From NCBI GenBank assembly GCA_945865755.1, contig CAMBFS010000013.1, forward strand, positions 1-39,540: 39,540 nt of DNA, given 5' to 3'. The stretch is from Klebsiella pneumoniae. GTDB taxonomy: Bacteria; Desulfobacterota; Binatia; Bin18. Below the pieces are notes generated by a model. It saw only the letters and a program-made list of their open reading frames with translations. It did not search any database and was not told the origin of the DNA. A program made the position numbers and the translations under genes. The stretch's first letter is position 1. Each line of letters opens with the position of its first letter. Of the stretch, positions 32,891-39,540 are shown piece by piece.

Positions 32891-33117
32891 GGCACCGTCT
32901 TCCTTCCGTCTCGTTCCCATTCCGCCTTGGCGGTCCGGTACTCTTCAACGGCTTTCTCGTTTTCTAACTCTTCCAAGAGGGCGAGGTCTTCCAGAGAGAT
33001 GAGCGCGGCGACGGCTTTTCCACGACGATGGACCTTCACGCGTTCTCCCTTCGTCACGACGCGGGTGAGGGAGTTCGAGATGGTGCTGTGCTTTTTTTGC
33101 GCGACCGGGTGTGGCAT
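32857..33117 (-). CDS. Phd/YefM-family antitoxin
   Basis: 86 residues from ATG 33117 (MPHPVAQKKHSTISNSLTRV). VVTKGERVKVHRRGKAVAAL and LISLEDLALLEELENE match the N-terminal DNA-binding fold of Phd/YefM; the acidic C-terminus (about residues 50-86) should cover the toxin. It precedes and overlaps the RelE gene. No clear ribosome binding site; ATG 33147 is an in-frame alternative. Confidence 0.82.
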   Translation of the reverse strand: MPHPVAQKKHSTISNSLTRVVTKGERVKVHRRGKAVAALISLEDLALLEELENEKAVEEYRTAKAEWERDGRKTVPWAKIKADLGL

Positions 33118-33310
33118 GGGGCGATTGTAGGGAACCCACGCCAACATGAAAAGAGGTTTGGGGATGTTCTTCCAGCTCCTCTGGCGGTCCGTTCGTTAAA
33201 CGTTGGCGGGCGTCTTGCCAAACCGCGGGGTTATCGGCTAGAAGATACGTCCACGACTTCAGACGGACATGGGTCAGGAATGTCCATCACTGAAGTGAAA
33301 TCCTTGATAC

Positions 33311-33384
33311 GGCGGCGTAGCTCAGTCGGCTAGAGCGAGGGTCTCATAATCCCTAGGTCGGCGGTTCAATTCCGCCCGCCGCTA
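33311..33384 (+). tRNA. tRNA-Met (CAT), elongator type
   Basis: GGCGGCG pairs with CGCCGCT (33377-33383), with a G-T pair at position 1-72. D arm GCTC...GAGC. The anticodon arm AGGGT-CTCATAA-TCCCT gives CAT with a T-T inner mismatch. The T arm is GGCGG-TTCAATT-CCGCC. It resembles elongator tRNA-Met; a CAT anticodon could also be tRNA-Ile2. CCA is not encoded. Confidence 0.88.
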
Positions 33385-33432
33385 TCAATCCTCTCTGGCA
33401 TTTACACGGCCATCCGCAACACTGTTCGCACC

Positions 33433-33460
33433 ATCGGTCGCGGATCGGTCGCGGATCGGT
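33433..33460. repeat. Short 11-bp tandem repeat
   Basis: ATCGGTCGCGG (11 bases) repeats about 2.5 times in the gap between tRNA-Met and the CaiB-like gene end. Nothing else is recognised in 33385-33524. Confidence 0.5.
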
Positions 33461-33524
33461 CGTGTTTTGTGGCCTCTCTCGCGGGTCATTATGCGGAAAA
33501 TTTGCGAGAGAGAGGACGCGCTCT

Positions 33525-34715
33525 CTAGATCACCTTCTCCCGCCTCATCTGCTCAAGCTCATCCGCCGAATATCCCAACGATTGCAGGATGCTGGTGGTG
33601 TGCTCGCCCAGCGCGGCGGAGGGGACAAGGTCCGTCGCCGGGGTATCGGAAAACTTGAGCGGCTTGCCGACCATTTTGACTCGTCCAGCTTTGGGGTGAA
33701 CATTCTCAACCAATAAATTGCGCGCGAGCACCTGGGGATGCTGAAACACTTTGTCGTAGTTGTTGACCGGCCCGCAGGGAATGCCCGCGGCTTGGAGTTT
33801 CTCTAGCCAGAAGGCACTCTCGCGTGTCGTGGTCGCGGATTCGATTTGTTCGATCAAGAACGGCAGGTTGTTGCGCCGCCGCGTGTTGTCCTCAAGTCGT
33901 GGATCAGTGGCCATCTCGGCTTTGCCAAGAAGCTCACAGAGTGTTGTCCATGTCACCGGTGCGGCGTCGGCGGCGATGGTGATGTAGCCATCCTGTGTCT
34001 TGAACGCACCATGCGGGGCGATGCGCCGATGCGCCGAGGCCAGCGGCATCGGCAACTCGCCACTCGCCAAGTAGTCACTGCCATCAATCAGTCCCAAGGC
34101 GACCGAGGAATCCAGCAAGGATGCGTCGATGTGTTGCCCCTTGCCGGTTTGTTGACGCGCGATATACGCGGCCAGCACTCCGAGCGCGCCGAACATGCCG
34201 GTGCCAAGGTCAATGATCGGCACGCCCGCTTTCACGGGTGGACCACCGGGCACGCCCGTGACCATCATAATCCCACCCATGCCTTGCGCGACGGTGTCGT
34301 AGCCACCTTGATTGGCCATGGGACCGGTCTGTCCGAAGCCGGAGATCGAACAATAGATGAGGCGCGGATTGACTTGTGACACGGTAGGGTAATCGAGTCC
34401 CAGTCCCTTCATCACCCCAGGGCGAAAATTCTCGACGAGCACATCGGCCCATTTGGCGAGGCGCATACAGATCTCACGGCCACGAGGGTCTTTGAGATCG
34501 ACCGTGACGCTTTTCTTGTTACGATTACTGGCCATGAAGGCGGCGCTCTCACCGTTGATAAACGGTGGTCCCATGCGGCGGACCTCATCGCCCCCTTTCA
34601 CTCGTTCGATTTTAATGACCTCGGCTCCCATGTCCGCCAGCAAGAGCGTGCAGTGCGGACCTGCCAAGGCACGGGTGAAATCCATAACGCGCATTCCTGT
34701 GAGTGGACCGGACAT
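33525..34715 (-). CDS. CaiB/BaiF (class III) CoA transferase
   Basis: Transfers CoA between carboxylic acids. The 396-residue protein has the family start LTGMRVMDFTRALAGPHCTL, MGAEVIKIERVKGGDEVRR, NRNKKSVTVDLKDPRGREI, and the likely catalytic Asp in GVPIIDLGTGMFGALGV. Length and C-terminal AAGIPCGPVNNYDKVFQHPQ are typical. ATG 34715 has AAGGAG seven bases upstream. No dehydrogenase sits next to it, so the acid is unknown. Confidence 0.93.
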   Translation of the reverse strand: MSGPLTGMRVMDFTRALAGPHCTLLLADMGAEVIKIERVKGGDEVRRMGPPFINGESAAFMASNRNKKSVTVDLKDPRGREICMRLAKWADVLVENFRPGVMKGLGLDYPTVSQVNPRLIYCSISGFGQTGPMANQGGYDTVAQGMGGIMMVTGVPGGPPVKAGVPIIDLGTGMFGALGVLAAYIARQQTGKGQHIDASLLDSSVALGLIDGSDYLASGELPMPLASAHRRIAPHGAFKTQDGYITIAADAAPVTWTTLCELLGKAEMATDPRLEDNTRRRNNLPFLIEQIESATTTRESAFWLEKLQAAGIPCGPVNNYDKVFQHPQVLARNLLVENVHPKAGRVKMVGKPLKFSDTPATDLVPSAALGEHTTSILQSLGYSADELEQMRREKVI

Positions 34716-34793
34716 TGTTGTCTCCTTGAGGTTCTGGGGGTTGGGGTGAGGGGCTGGGAAAAACCCAACCCCTAGACCCAAAAACCTAGCCCC

Positions 34794-35942
34794 TTAATCA
34801 GCTTCATCCGGCGATTCCCCCTCCGGCAGCGCTGGCAGTGGTTCGAGAGGGAAGGCGAACGGCTCCAGCGGCATTGAGGGTTTCCCTGTTGTGATCAGTT
34901 CACTGATGAGCCGTCCGGTCATCGGTGCAAGGACGATTCCGTTACGATGATGCCCGGTGGCGATAATCACGTTCTCCAAGCCCGGCGCGCGACAGAGAAT
35001 GGGCCGTCGCGTTGGCGAATAGGGGCGGAGGCCCGCCCAGAAATGACTCAGTGGGACATTGTACAGAGCCGGGACCAGTTCAATCGACCGGGCGATTAAG
35101 CTGTGGATGGTCTCCAGCGTGACCTCTTTATTATGGCCGACGAACTCGACCGTGGAGCCGACGACGACCTCGCCATTCTTGCGTGGCACCAAATAGTGGT
35201 CATTCCACGACAGTACATGGCGCACATGGGTCGCGCGGATCGCGAGCATCTGCCCTTTGGCGGGTTCGACTGGAATCGTCAGGCCGAAGAGGTCGCCGAC
35301 CTCGCGTGACCATGAGCCGGCGGCAATGACGACCGTGTTGGCGCTGATCCATTCGTCGCCCACGCGCACAGCCGAAACTTTTCCTCCGCTCGTGCGGACC
35401 TCACTCACGGTGCTCCCAGTGCGGACCGTGACGCCGCGTTGTTCATCAGCCTTGATCCACGCCTCGGCGAGTTTGCCGTTGTGGAGATGATGGTCACCAG
35501 AGAAGTGGACCGCGCCACGAATATCGTGCGTGAGAGCGGGTTCGAGACGGTGCACATCGTCAGCCGAGAGCCACGTGGCCGGATAACCTTGTTCACGACG
35601 GAGCGCATATAAGGACCGGTATTTTTCCTCATCCTCGTCGGTGCGGAGCAGGTCGAGTACGCCAGCGGTTTGGTATTCTATATCAATGCCGGTGCGCTCT
35701 TGCAGTTCGCGCACGAGCGCTGGATAGAGCGCCTGGCTGGCATGTTTGAGGCGGTACAGTGGTCCGTTGCGCGCGCGTCCACTGGCCACGGCCAGAATGC
35801 CCGCCGCCGCAGCGGAGGCTTCTTGGCCGGGAATATTCTTCTCAATCAATATGGTTCGTTGTTGCTGTTCCGCGAGGTACCAGGCAATTGATGCTCCGAT
35901 GACCCCGCCCCCGATCACGACGACGTCGGCTGTGGTTGTCAT
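34794..35942 (-). CDS. thiO: FAD-dependent glycine oxidase-like protein (ThiO family)
   Basis: A 382-residue D-amino-acid-oxidase-fold protein. The FAD-binding motif is DVVVIGGGVIGASIAWYLAE, followed by LIEKN and GQEASAAAAGILAVASG. The C-terminal GLRPYSPTRRPILCRAPG and ATGHHRNGIVLAPMTGRL are the ThiO/glycine-oxidase signature. ThiO supplies iminoglycine for thiazole in thiamine synthesis. No other thi gene is in the window, so a general amino-acid oxidase is possible. 78 bases upstream of the CaiB gene start, same strand. Confidence 0.9.
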   Translation of the reverse strand: MTTTADVVVIGGGVIGASIAWYLAEQQQRTILIEKNIPGQEASAAAAGILAVASGRARNGPLYRLKHASQALYPALVRELQERTGIDIEYQTAGVLDLLRTDEDEEKYRSLYALRREQGYPATWLSADDVHRLEPALTHDIRGAVHFSGDHHLHNGKLAEAWIKADEQRGVTVRTGSTVSEVRTSGGKVSAVRVGDEWISANTVVIAAGSWSREVGDLFGLTIPVEPAKGQMLAIRATHVRHVLSWNDHYLVPRKNGEVVVGSTVEFVGHNKEVTLETIHSLIARSIELVPALYNVPLSHFWAGLRPYSPTRRPILCRAPGLENVIIATGHHRNGIVLAPMTGRLISELITTGKPSMPLEPFAFPLEPLPALPEGESPDEAD

Positions 35943-35960
35943 GGCTCGCTATTGTAACCA

Positions 35961-36124
35961 GATGGGGGAAAGGGGAAAGGGGGAAATGGGAAAACGGGGA
36001 AAGGGGGAAATGGGAAAAGAGGGTTGAGAGGGGGAATGGGGAAACGGGGAGAGGCGGCAATTGGGGTTTTTCCTTTTCCCCTCTTTCCCCTCTTTCCCCT
36101 TCCCCATTTCCCCTGTTTTCTTCT
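35961..36124. repeat. G-rich then C-rich low-complexity block
   Basis: About 80 bases of GGGGAAA/GGGAAAA units are followed by about 60 bases of CCCCTTT/CCCTTTT units. The two halves are roughly complementary and can fold into a long imperfect hairpin. The first half has many G runs and could form a G-quadruplex. It sits between the thiO start and the DUF4124 gene stop. Confidence 0.6.
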
Positions 36125-36129
36125 CCAAG

Positions 36130-37011
36130 TTACCGGCGCTGGGAGCCCCGACCTGTGGTGCCAAAAGGCATGGGGGCTACGGCACGGGGCGTCGGTGATA
36201 AGCCAAAGGGCATGTGGGTTGGGCTATGTGGGGCCCGATTGACGGTGTGTTGCCCACTCGGTGAGTGGCGGGTTCGTGGCGTCGGTTTATCCCAACCCGT
36301 GGTGTGAGGACCCGTCGGTCCTCTGGGTGTGGATACGTCACCGTCATCATTGTGGCGATCACGATTACGATGTCGATGGCGACGGTGGCGATGTCCGCTC
36401 TGAATCACAGGGACTGGGATGTAGACTTGATCGTAATAACGTTCACGTTCGACTTCGATGATCTGTTGAGGGGCTTCATAGATGATGACTTGAGGCTCTT
36501 GAGGTTCTTGTTCTCTGGCCACGGGGATTGGCGGTAATATGGCGGCCGCCACTTGCTTGACTACCGCTTCTGCTCCGTCAGCGGACAGCGTGAGACGTTG
36601 CGCATCCGCCGCTCGTCGCACGGAGGCGAGCACATCGTACACGACTTCTGAAGTCAGTGAGTCACTGACTTCCCATCCGCCGGCGGGTTGAATTCCGGCT
36701 CCACTCAGTGGGCCTAGTCCATCTTCGCTGCTGTCCTTAATGAGCCCTAAATCCAGAGCCAGCTTTTGCGCGAATTTTCCCTCGCTGTATTCGGGATACG
36801 TGCGACTTGGCGATAGTGGGAGCGACGCGCGTGAGGATGCGGGCCGTGTGGCCTCGTGGACCTTCACTTGTTTGCGGTACGCGGCTGGGATTTCCACTGC
36901 TTCATCCACGACGTGGATCACGCCGTTAGTGTCGGTCCATTGGTACAGCTTCGCCGATGAGGGGGAGGAAGCCAGAAGAAGCAGGCCACAGAGCAATAAT
37001 GTGGTACGCAT
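36130..37011 (-). CDS. DUF4124-domain secreted protein
   Basis: A 293-residue protein. Signal peptide MRTTLLLCGLLLLASSPSSA. The N-terminal DUF4124-type segment reads KLYQWTDTNGVIHVVDE, a beta-strand cap often seen at the start of envelope proteins. After a middle helical part comes a His/Arg/Pro-rich tail (HRHRRHRHRNRDRHNDDGD and more). ATG 37011 has AAAGGAA five bases upstream and begins the signal peptide; the longer frame to 37047 does not. The function is unknown. Confidence 0.75.
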   Translation of the reverse strand: MRTTLLLCGLLLLASSPSSAKLYQWTDTNGVIHVVDEAVEIPAAYRKQVKVHEATRPASSRASLPLSPSRTYPEYSEGKFAQKLALDLGLIKDSSEDGLGPLSGAGIQPAGGWEVSDSLTSEVVYDVLASVRRAADAQRLTLSADGAEAVVKQVAAAILPPIPVAREQEPQEPQVIIYEAPQQIIEVERERYYDQVYIPVPVIQSGHRHRRHRHRNRDRHNDDGDVSTPRGPTGPHTTGWDKPTPRTRHSPSGQHTVNRAPHSPTHMPFGLSPTPRAVAPMPFGTTGRGSQRR

Positions 37012-37067
37012 GGGTTCCTTTAACCACCAGAACCCTGGGAAACGCAAGAGGCCCTGGGTTCATCCCA

Positions 37068-37098
37068 TTGACCCCCCGGACACGACAGGGCATATAGC
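37068..37098 (+). promoter_or_regulatory. Possible sigma-70 promoter of argB
   Basis: TTGACC (37068-37073) and CATATA (37091-37096) are spaced by 17 bases, about 30 bases before the argB start. A reasonable but imperfect -35/-10 pair. The minus-strand DUF4124 gene starts on the other side at 37011. Confidence 0.3.
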
Positions 37099-37125
37099 AC
37101 CTATTTCGCAATAGGAACAAACGTA

Positions 37126-38007
37126 GTGAATGCACTGATTGAGAAAGCCGATACCCTCCTCGAAGCCCTCCCTTACATCCAACGATTTTCCGGGAAGACC
37201 TTTGTCATTAAATATGGCGGGCATGCCATGGAGGATGAAACGCTCAAGCAGCACTTCGCCCGTGACATCGCCCTGCTCAAGTATGTTGGCATGAACCCCG
37301 TTGTCGTCCACGGTGGTGGACCGCAGATTGGCGAGATGCTGAAGAAGCTCGGCATCGCCTCACGCTTCGTGCGCGGAATGCGAGTGACGGACTCCGCGAC
37401 CATGGATGTGGTGGAAATGGTGCTGGGCAAGATCAATCAAGAAATCGTCACCTTGCTCAACGGCCAAGGCGGAAAGGCTGTTGGGTTGAGCGGCAAGGAT
37501 GGCGAGCTGCTCGTGGCGCGCAAGATGATGCTCACCGTGATCGACAATGGCCAAGCGACAACTCACGACATTGGGCAGGTGGGGGAGATTGTTGAGGTGA
37601 ACCCACGAGTGATTCATGCCTTGACCGCGGCGGATTTCATTCCCGTGATCGCGCCGGTGGGGGTGGGGGCCGATGGGACCCCGTATAACATCAACGCCGA
37701 CTTGGTCGCGGGCAAAGTGGCCGAGGCGCTGCAAGCCGAAAAACTCATTCTGTTGACGGACGTGGAAGGGATCAAGGGCAAGGATGGAGTCCTCATTCCG
37801 ACGATGGGCAGTGAGCACGCCGAGGTGCTGATCCGCGAAGGGACGATTGGCGAAGGGATGATTCCCAAGGTCGAGTGCTGTATCGCCGCGCTGCATGGCG
37901 GCGTCAAGAAGACACATATCATCGACGGGCGCGTGCGGCACGCGACGTTACTGGAAATTTTCACTAAGGAAGGCATTGGCACTGAAGTGGTGCGGAGGAC
38001 ATTATGA
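37126..38007 (+). CDS. argB: Acetylglutamate kinase
   Basis: Phosphorylates N-acetylglutamate in arginine synthesis. The 293-residue protein has [69 protein letters not shown] and [20 protein letters not shown], all diagnostic. The start is GTG 37126 with AGGAA eight bases upstream. Its stop overlaps an ATG by two bases (ATGA), which begins a 15-codon remnant. Confidence 0.97.
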   Translation: MNALIEKADTLLEALPYIQRFSGKTFVIKYGGHAMEDETLKQHFARDIALLKYVGMNPVVVHGGGPQIGEMLKKLGIASRFVRGMRVTDSATMDVVEMVLGKINQEIVTLLNGQGGKAVGLSGKDGELLVARKMMLTVIDNGQATTHDIGQVGEIVEVNPRVIHALTAADFIPVIAPVGVGADGTPYNINADLVAGKVAEALQAEKLILLTDVEGIKGKDGVLIPTMGSEHAEVLIREGTIGEGMIPKVECCIAALHGGVKKTHIIDGRVRHATLLEIFTKEGIGTEVVRRTL

Positions 38008-38051
38008 CCAATCAAGCCCATCTCGCCTGTCAGGCGGTGTGTCAGCTTTGA
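38004..38051 (+). pseudogene. 15-codon remnant of a gene coupled to argB
   Basis: ATG 38004 overlaps the argB stop and has GGAGG six bases upstream. It reads [15 protein letters not shown] and stops at TGA 38049-38051, followed at once by TAG. In many genomes argD, argF or argG follows argB; this looks like the front of such a gene, cut off where the HigBA module begins. The identity of the lost gene is inference. Confidence 0.4.
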
Positions 38052-38063
38052 TAGGTTCGTGAC

Positions 38064-38414
38064 ATGAATGATGGGCCGCGATTGCAGGTGGTGTTCTTTC
38101 AGACTAGCCAGGGGCGCGAGCCTGTCCGAGAATGGATTCGGTCGTTACCCCAAGCCGAGCACCACATCATCGGCAGTGATCTGCTGGCTATTCAGTATGG
38201 GTGGCCTTTGGGGATGCCCCTGGTCCGTAAACTGGAGGAGGAGTTATGGGAAATGCGCTCAACGCTCGACAACCGGATCGCACGGGTGCTGTTCACCGTA
38301 CAGGGCGCGGTCTTAGTCCCGCTCCACGGGTTCATCAAAAAGTCACAAAAGACTCCCAAAGCGGACCTCGACCTCGCGCGACGCCGCCTTCGGGAGTTGC
38401 AGCGGCGGGTCTAA
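38064..38414 (+). CDS. higB: HigB/Gp49-family toxin (RelE-type)
   Basis: A 116-residue protein with FFQTSQGREPVREWIRSLPQ, GWPLGMPLVRKLEEELWEMR, RVLFTVQGAVLVPLHGFIKK and TPKADLDLARRRL, the Gp49-like (PF05973) toxin pattern: ribosome-dependent mRNA cleavage. It lies 13 bases after the argB-linked remnant and 11 bases before the antitoxin start. Confidence 0.88.
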   Translation: MNDGPRLQVVFFQTSQGREPVREWIRSLPQAEHHIIGSDLLAIQYGWPLGMPLVRKLEEELWEMRSTLDNRIARVLFTVQGAVLVPLHGFIKKSQKTPKADLDLARRRLRELQRRV

Positions 38415-38425
38415 ACCCCGCGCAC

Positions 38426-38704
38426 TTGGGCAGTACCCTCGAAAACTTTCTCAGGGACGAGGGGATATTTGAAACGGTCCATGTCTTAGCCATCAAGAAA
38501 GTGCTCGCCTACAAGATTTTGGAGATCATGCGGCAAGAGCAACTGACCAAGGAGGCTTTGGCGAAACGGATGAAAACGAGCCGGGCCGCGCTTGATCGAC
38601 TGCTCGACCCCGCGAACCCGTCCGTGACGTTGACCACGTTAGGCAAGGCCGCATGCGCCTTGGGCCGCACGCTTCGTGTCGAGTTGACCGAAGTCGTACG
38701 GTGA
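38426..38704 (+). CDS. higA: HigA-family (XRE) antitoxin
   Basis: From TTG 38426 it reads MGSTLENFLRDEGIFETVHV, then an XRE helix-turn-helix with LTKEALAKRMKTSRAALDRL and LDPANPSVTLTTLGKAACAL. This is the standard partner of Gp49-like toxins (GSxxDDFLxEEGI...). Start choice: no ATG or GTG is nearby in this frame, and TTG gives exactly the family N-terminus. 92 residues. Confidence 0.85.
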   Translation: MGSTLENFLRDEGIFETVHVLAIKKVLAYKILEIMRQEQLTKEALAKRMKTSRAALDRLLDPANPSVTLTTLGKAACALGRTLRVELTEVVR

Positions 38705-38745
38705 GTGAGCGGGGGGCGCAACACACGATCGCCGTCTTTACCCCC

Positions 38746-39369
38746 TCACATTCGGCTTGTCCCTACCCTTGAATACTCGGAATAACCCGGGGTGTTTTTG
38801 ATGTGTCCGTGATTGGGTTCTTTGGCATGGCAGCCAATACAGAGAGCTTCAAGATTCTCTTTGCGGTTGTCATGCTTCTCGCCGTTTTTATGATGGGTGT
38901 GGAGCCATTTCTGCTTTTCCCGTGCCGAGAGGTCAACGCCACACCGCCGACAATGCCATCCAGAATCATTCCTGACTGTCCGACTTATCGTCTCGAAATC
39001 ATCGGAATAGGTGTCCAAGGGCGCAGTGTCTGAATCATGCTTTGGAATTTGCTGATGCAGGGATCGAGGATATTTGTCGAAAAAGTTGTCGACCTTGAAC
39101 TCCTTTACAAAGTCGAGTCTTCTTCCTTTTTGCCAATTCATCTCAAAGGCATTGAATCGAAGAAAGTGCAAACAGTTTTGGCAAACCAGCAAGTCACAAA
39201 GCTCTTTTTTGGTTCGTCCACCATTTATTACGTTCAGATTAAACCGTCCGTCGGTTCTTGTTGATACCACATATCGCTCAAACCGGTTTTTCTCCCGCAT
39301 GTTTTGCAAGGTCGTACAGTTTGCCAAGTGAAATTTTGGCGGCTCTGCTCGGTTTCCATAATCATGCAC
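38746..39369 (-). CDS. HNH endonuclease family protein
   Basis: A 207-residue protein. The C-terminal HNH domain has WHCRRCGVDLSAREKQKWLH, THHKNGEKHDNRKENLEALC and IGCHAKEP, with paired CxxC zinc sites. The N-terminal part (HDYGNRAEPPKFHLANCTTL, MREKNRFERYVVSTRTDGRF) recurs in HNH genes of mobile islands. The frame continues upstream of GTG 39369 with DSIILYIRDVHDYG, but a TAA lies 23 codons before the GTG and no ATG or TTG is available. The N-terminus may therefore be degraded or the start is that GTG. Nothing recognisable lies in 39370-39540. Confidence 0.75.
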   Translation of the reverse strand: MHDYGNRAEPPKFHLANCTTLQNMREKNRFERYVVSTRTDGRFNLNVINGGRTKKELCDLLVCQNCLHFLRFNAFEMNWQKGRRLDFVKEFKVDNFFDKYPRSLHQQIPKHDSDTAPLDTYSDDFETISRTVRNDSGWHCRRCGVDLSAREKQKWLHTHHKNGEKHDNRKENLEALCIGCHAKEPNHGHIKNTPGYSEYSRVGTSRM

Positions 39370-39540
39370 ATCCCTAATGTAGAGAATAATGGAGTCTTTA
39401 GCATCATTGCATGGAGTTTATCCGGGTGTGGATTTTTACAATGAAGCGTTTTCTTTGAAGTTGAGGCTGCGGCACGCGATTTTCGCGTGCGGGAGATCGA
39501 TGAGGGTTGTGACACTCGTGGTGAGGTCAGGCAAATACCG

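Noticed and set aside
38049-38051. TGA ending the 15-codon ORF after argB as a selenocysteine codon
   Set aside because: A TAG follows at once in the same frame, so readthrough leads nowhere.
39234-39515. 93-codon minus-strand frame upstream of the HNH gene
   Set aside because: Overlaps the HNH gene in a different frame and shows no motif; the HNH frame itself continues the homology upstream of its GTG.

Overview
The window is a 39.5 kb piece of a moderately GC-rich bacterial chromosome. It carries the complete-looking F420 genes cofG-cofH-cofD-cofE, CoA-dependent lipid and acid enzymes (thiolase, CaiB/BaiF CoA transferase, enoyl-CoA hydratase), c-di-GMP elements (a GEMM riboswitch and a PilZ protein), and selenocysteine genes. 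This mix fits an uncultured environmental lineage such as Tectomicrobia/Entotheonella, Binatota or another deltaproteobacterium-like group. That placement is inference from gene content, not from a marker gene.

Layout. Positions 1-725 are scarred by mobile DNA: the end of a transposase, a broken sensor gene, and two tandem 211-bp MITE-like elements that cut the 3' end of an lnt-like gene. Positions 1.6-5.5 kb (minus strand) are a two-component signalling cluster: a broken histidine kinase, an NtrC-type regulator whose 3' end was rewritten by a REP-like element, a double-receiver protein and a NarL-type regulator. Positions 5.9-12 kb (plus strand, with one minus-strand gene) hold a frameshifted secreted repeat protein, a glutathione S-transferase with an in-frame UGA, a secreted metallo-beta-lactamase-fold protein, tadA, tRNA-Ser, a CcdA-TlpA fusion and an OsmC protein. 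Positions 12.4-17.7 kb hold a small uncharacterised gene pair, tRNA-Arg, an alkaline-phosphatase-fold protein, a flippase-like membrane protein, a GrdB/PrdB-family selenoprotein and a TIGR04283-type glycosyltransferase. Positions 17.7-26 kb (minus strand) carry cofGHDE followed by class I fructose-bisphosphatase and aldolase, with an OmpA-domain protein and a small membrane protein upstream. Positions 26.2-31.7 kb hold lipB, an enoyl-CoA hydratase, a PP2A-like phosphatase, a PilZ protein, a glycosyltransferase-methyltransferase fusion and a thiolase. Positions 31.8-33.4 kb contain an orphan GEMM-I riboswitch, a decayed toxin-antitoxin pair with an intact RelE/Phd pair lodged in it, and tRNA-Met. 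Positions 33.5-39.5 kb hold a CaiB-type CoA transferase, a ThiO-like oxidase, a DUF4124 protein, argB, a HigBA pair and an HNH endonuclease.

The most notable observation is a pair of recoding events. The GST gene (6649-7263) has an ideal Shine-Dalgarno sequence and start codon, then UGA at codon 10, exactly where Cys-type GSTs have their CPFA active-site cysteine. A G-starting apical loop lies 17 nt downstream of that UGA. The GrdB/PrdB-family gene (15789-16601) has UGA at codon 172 in a UGLC motif, followed by a 9-bp stem with a GUG loop 18 nt downstream. The second gene is a known selenoprotein family, so it supports selenocysteine decoding in this genome and makes the first gene a strong selenoprotein candidate. 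The genes selA, selB, selC and selD are not in the window.
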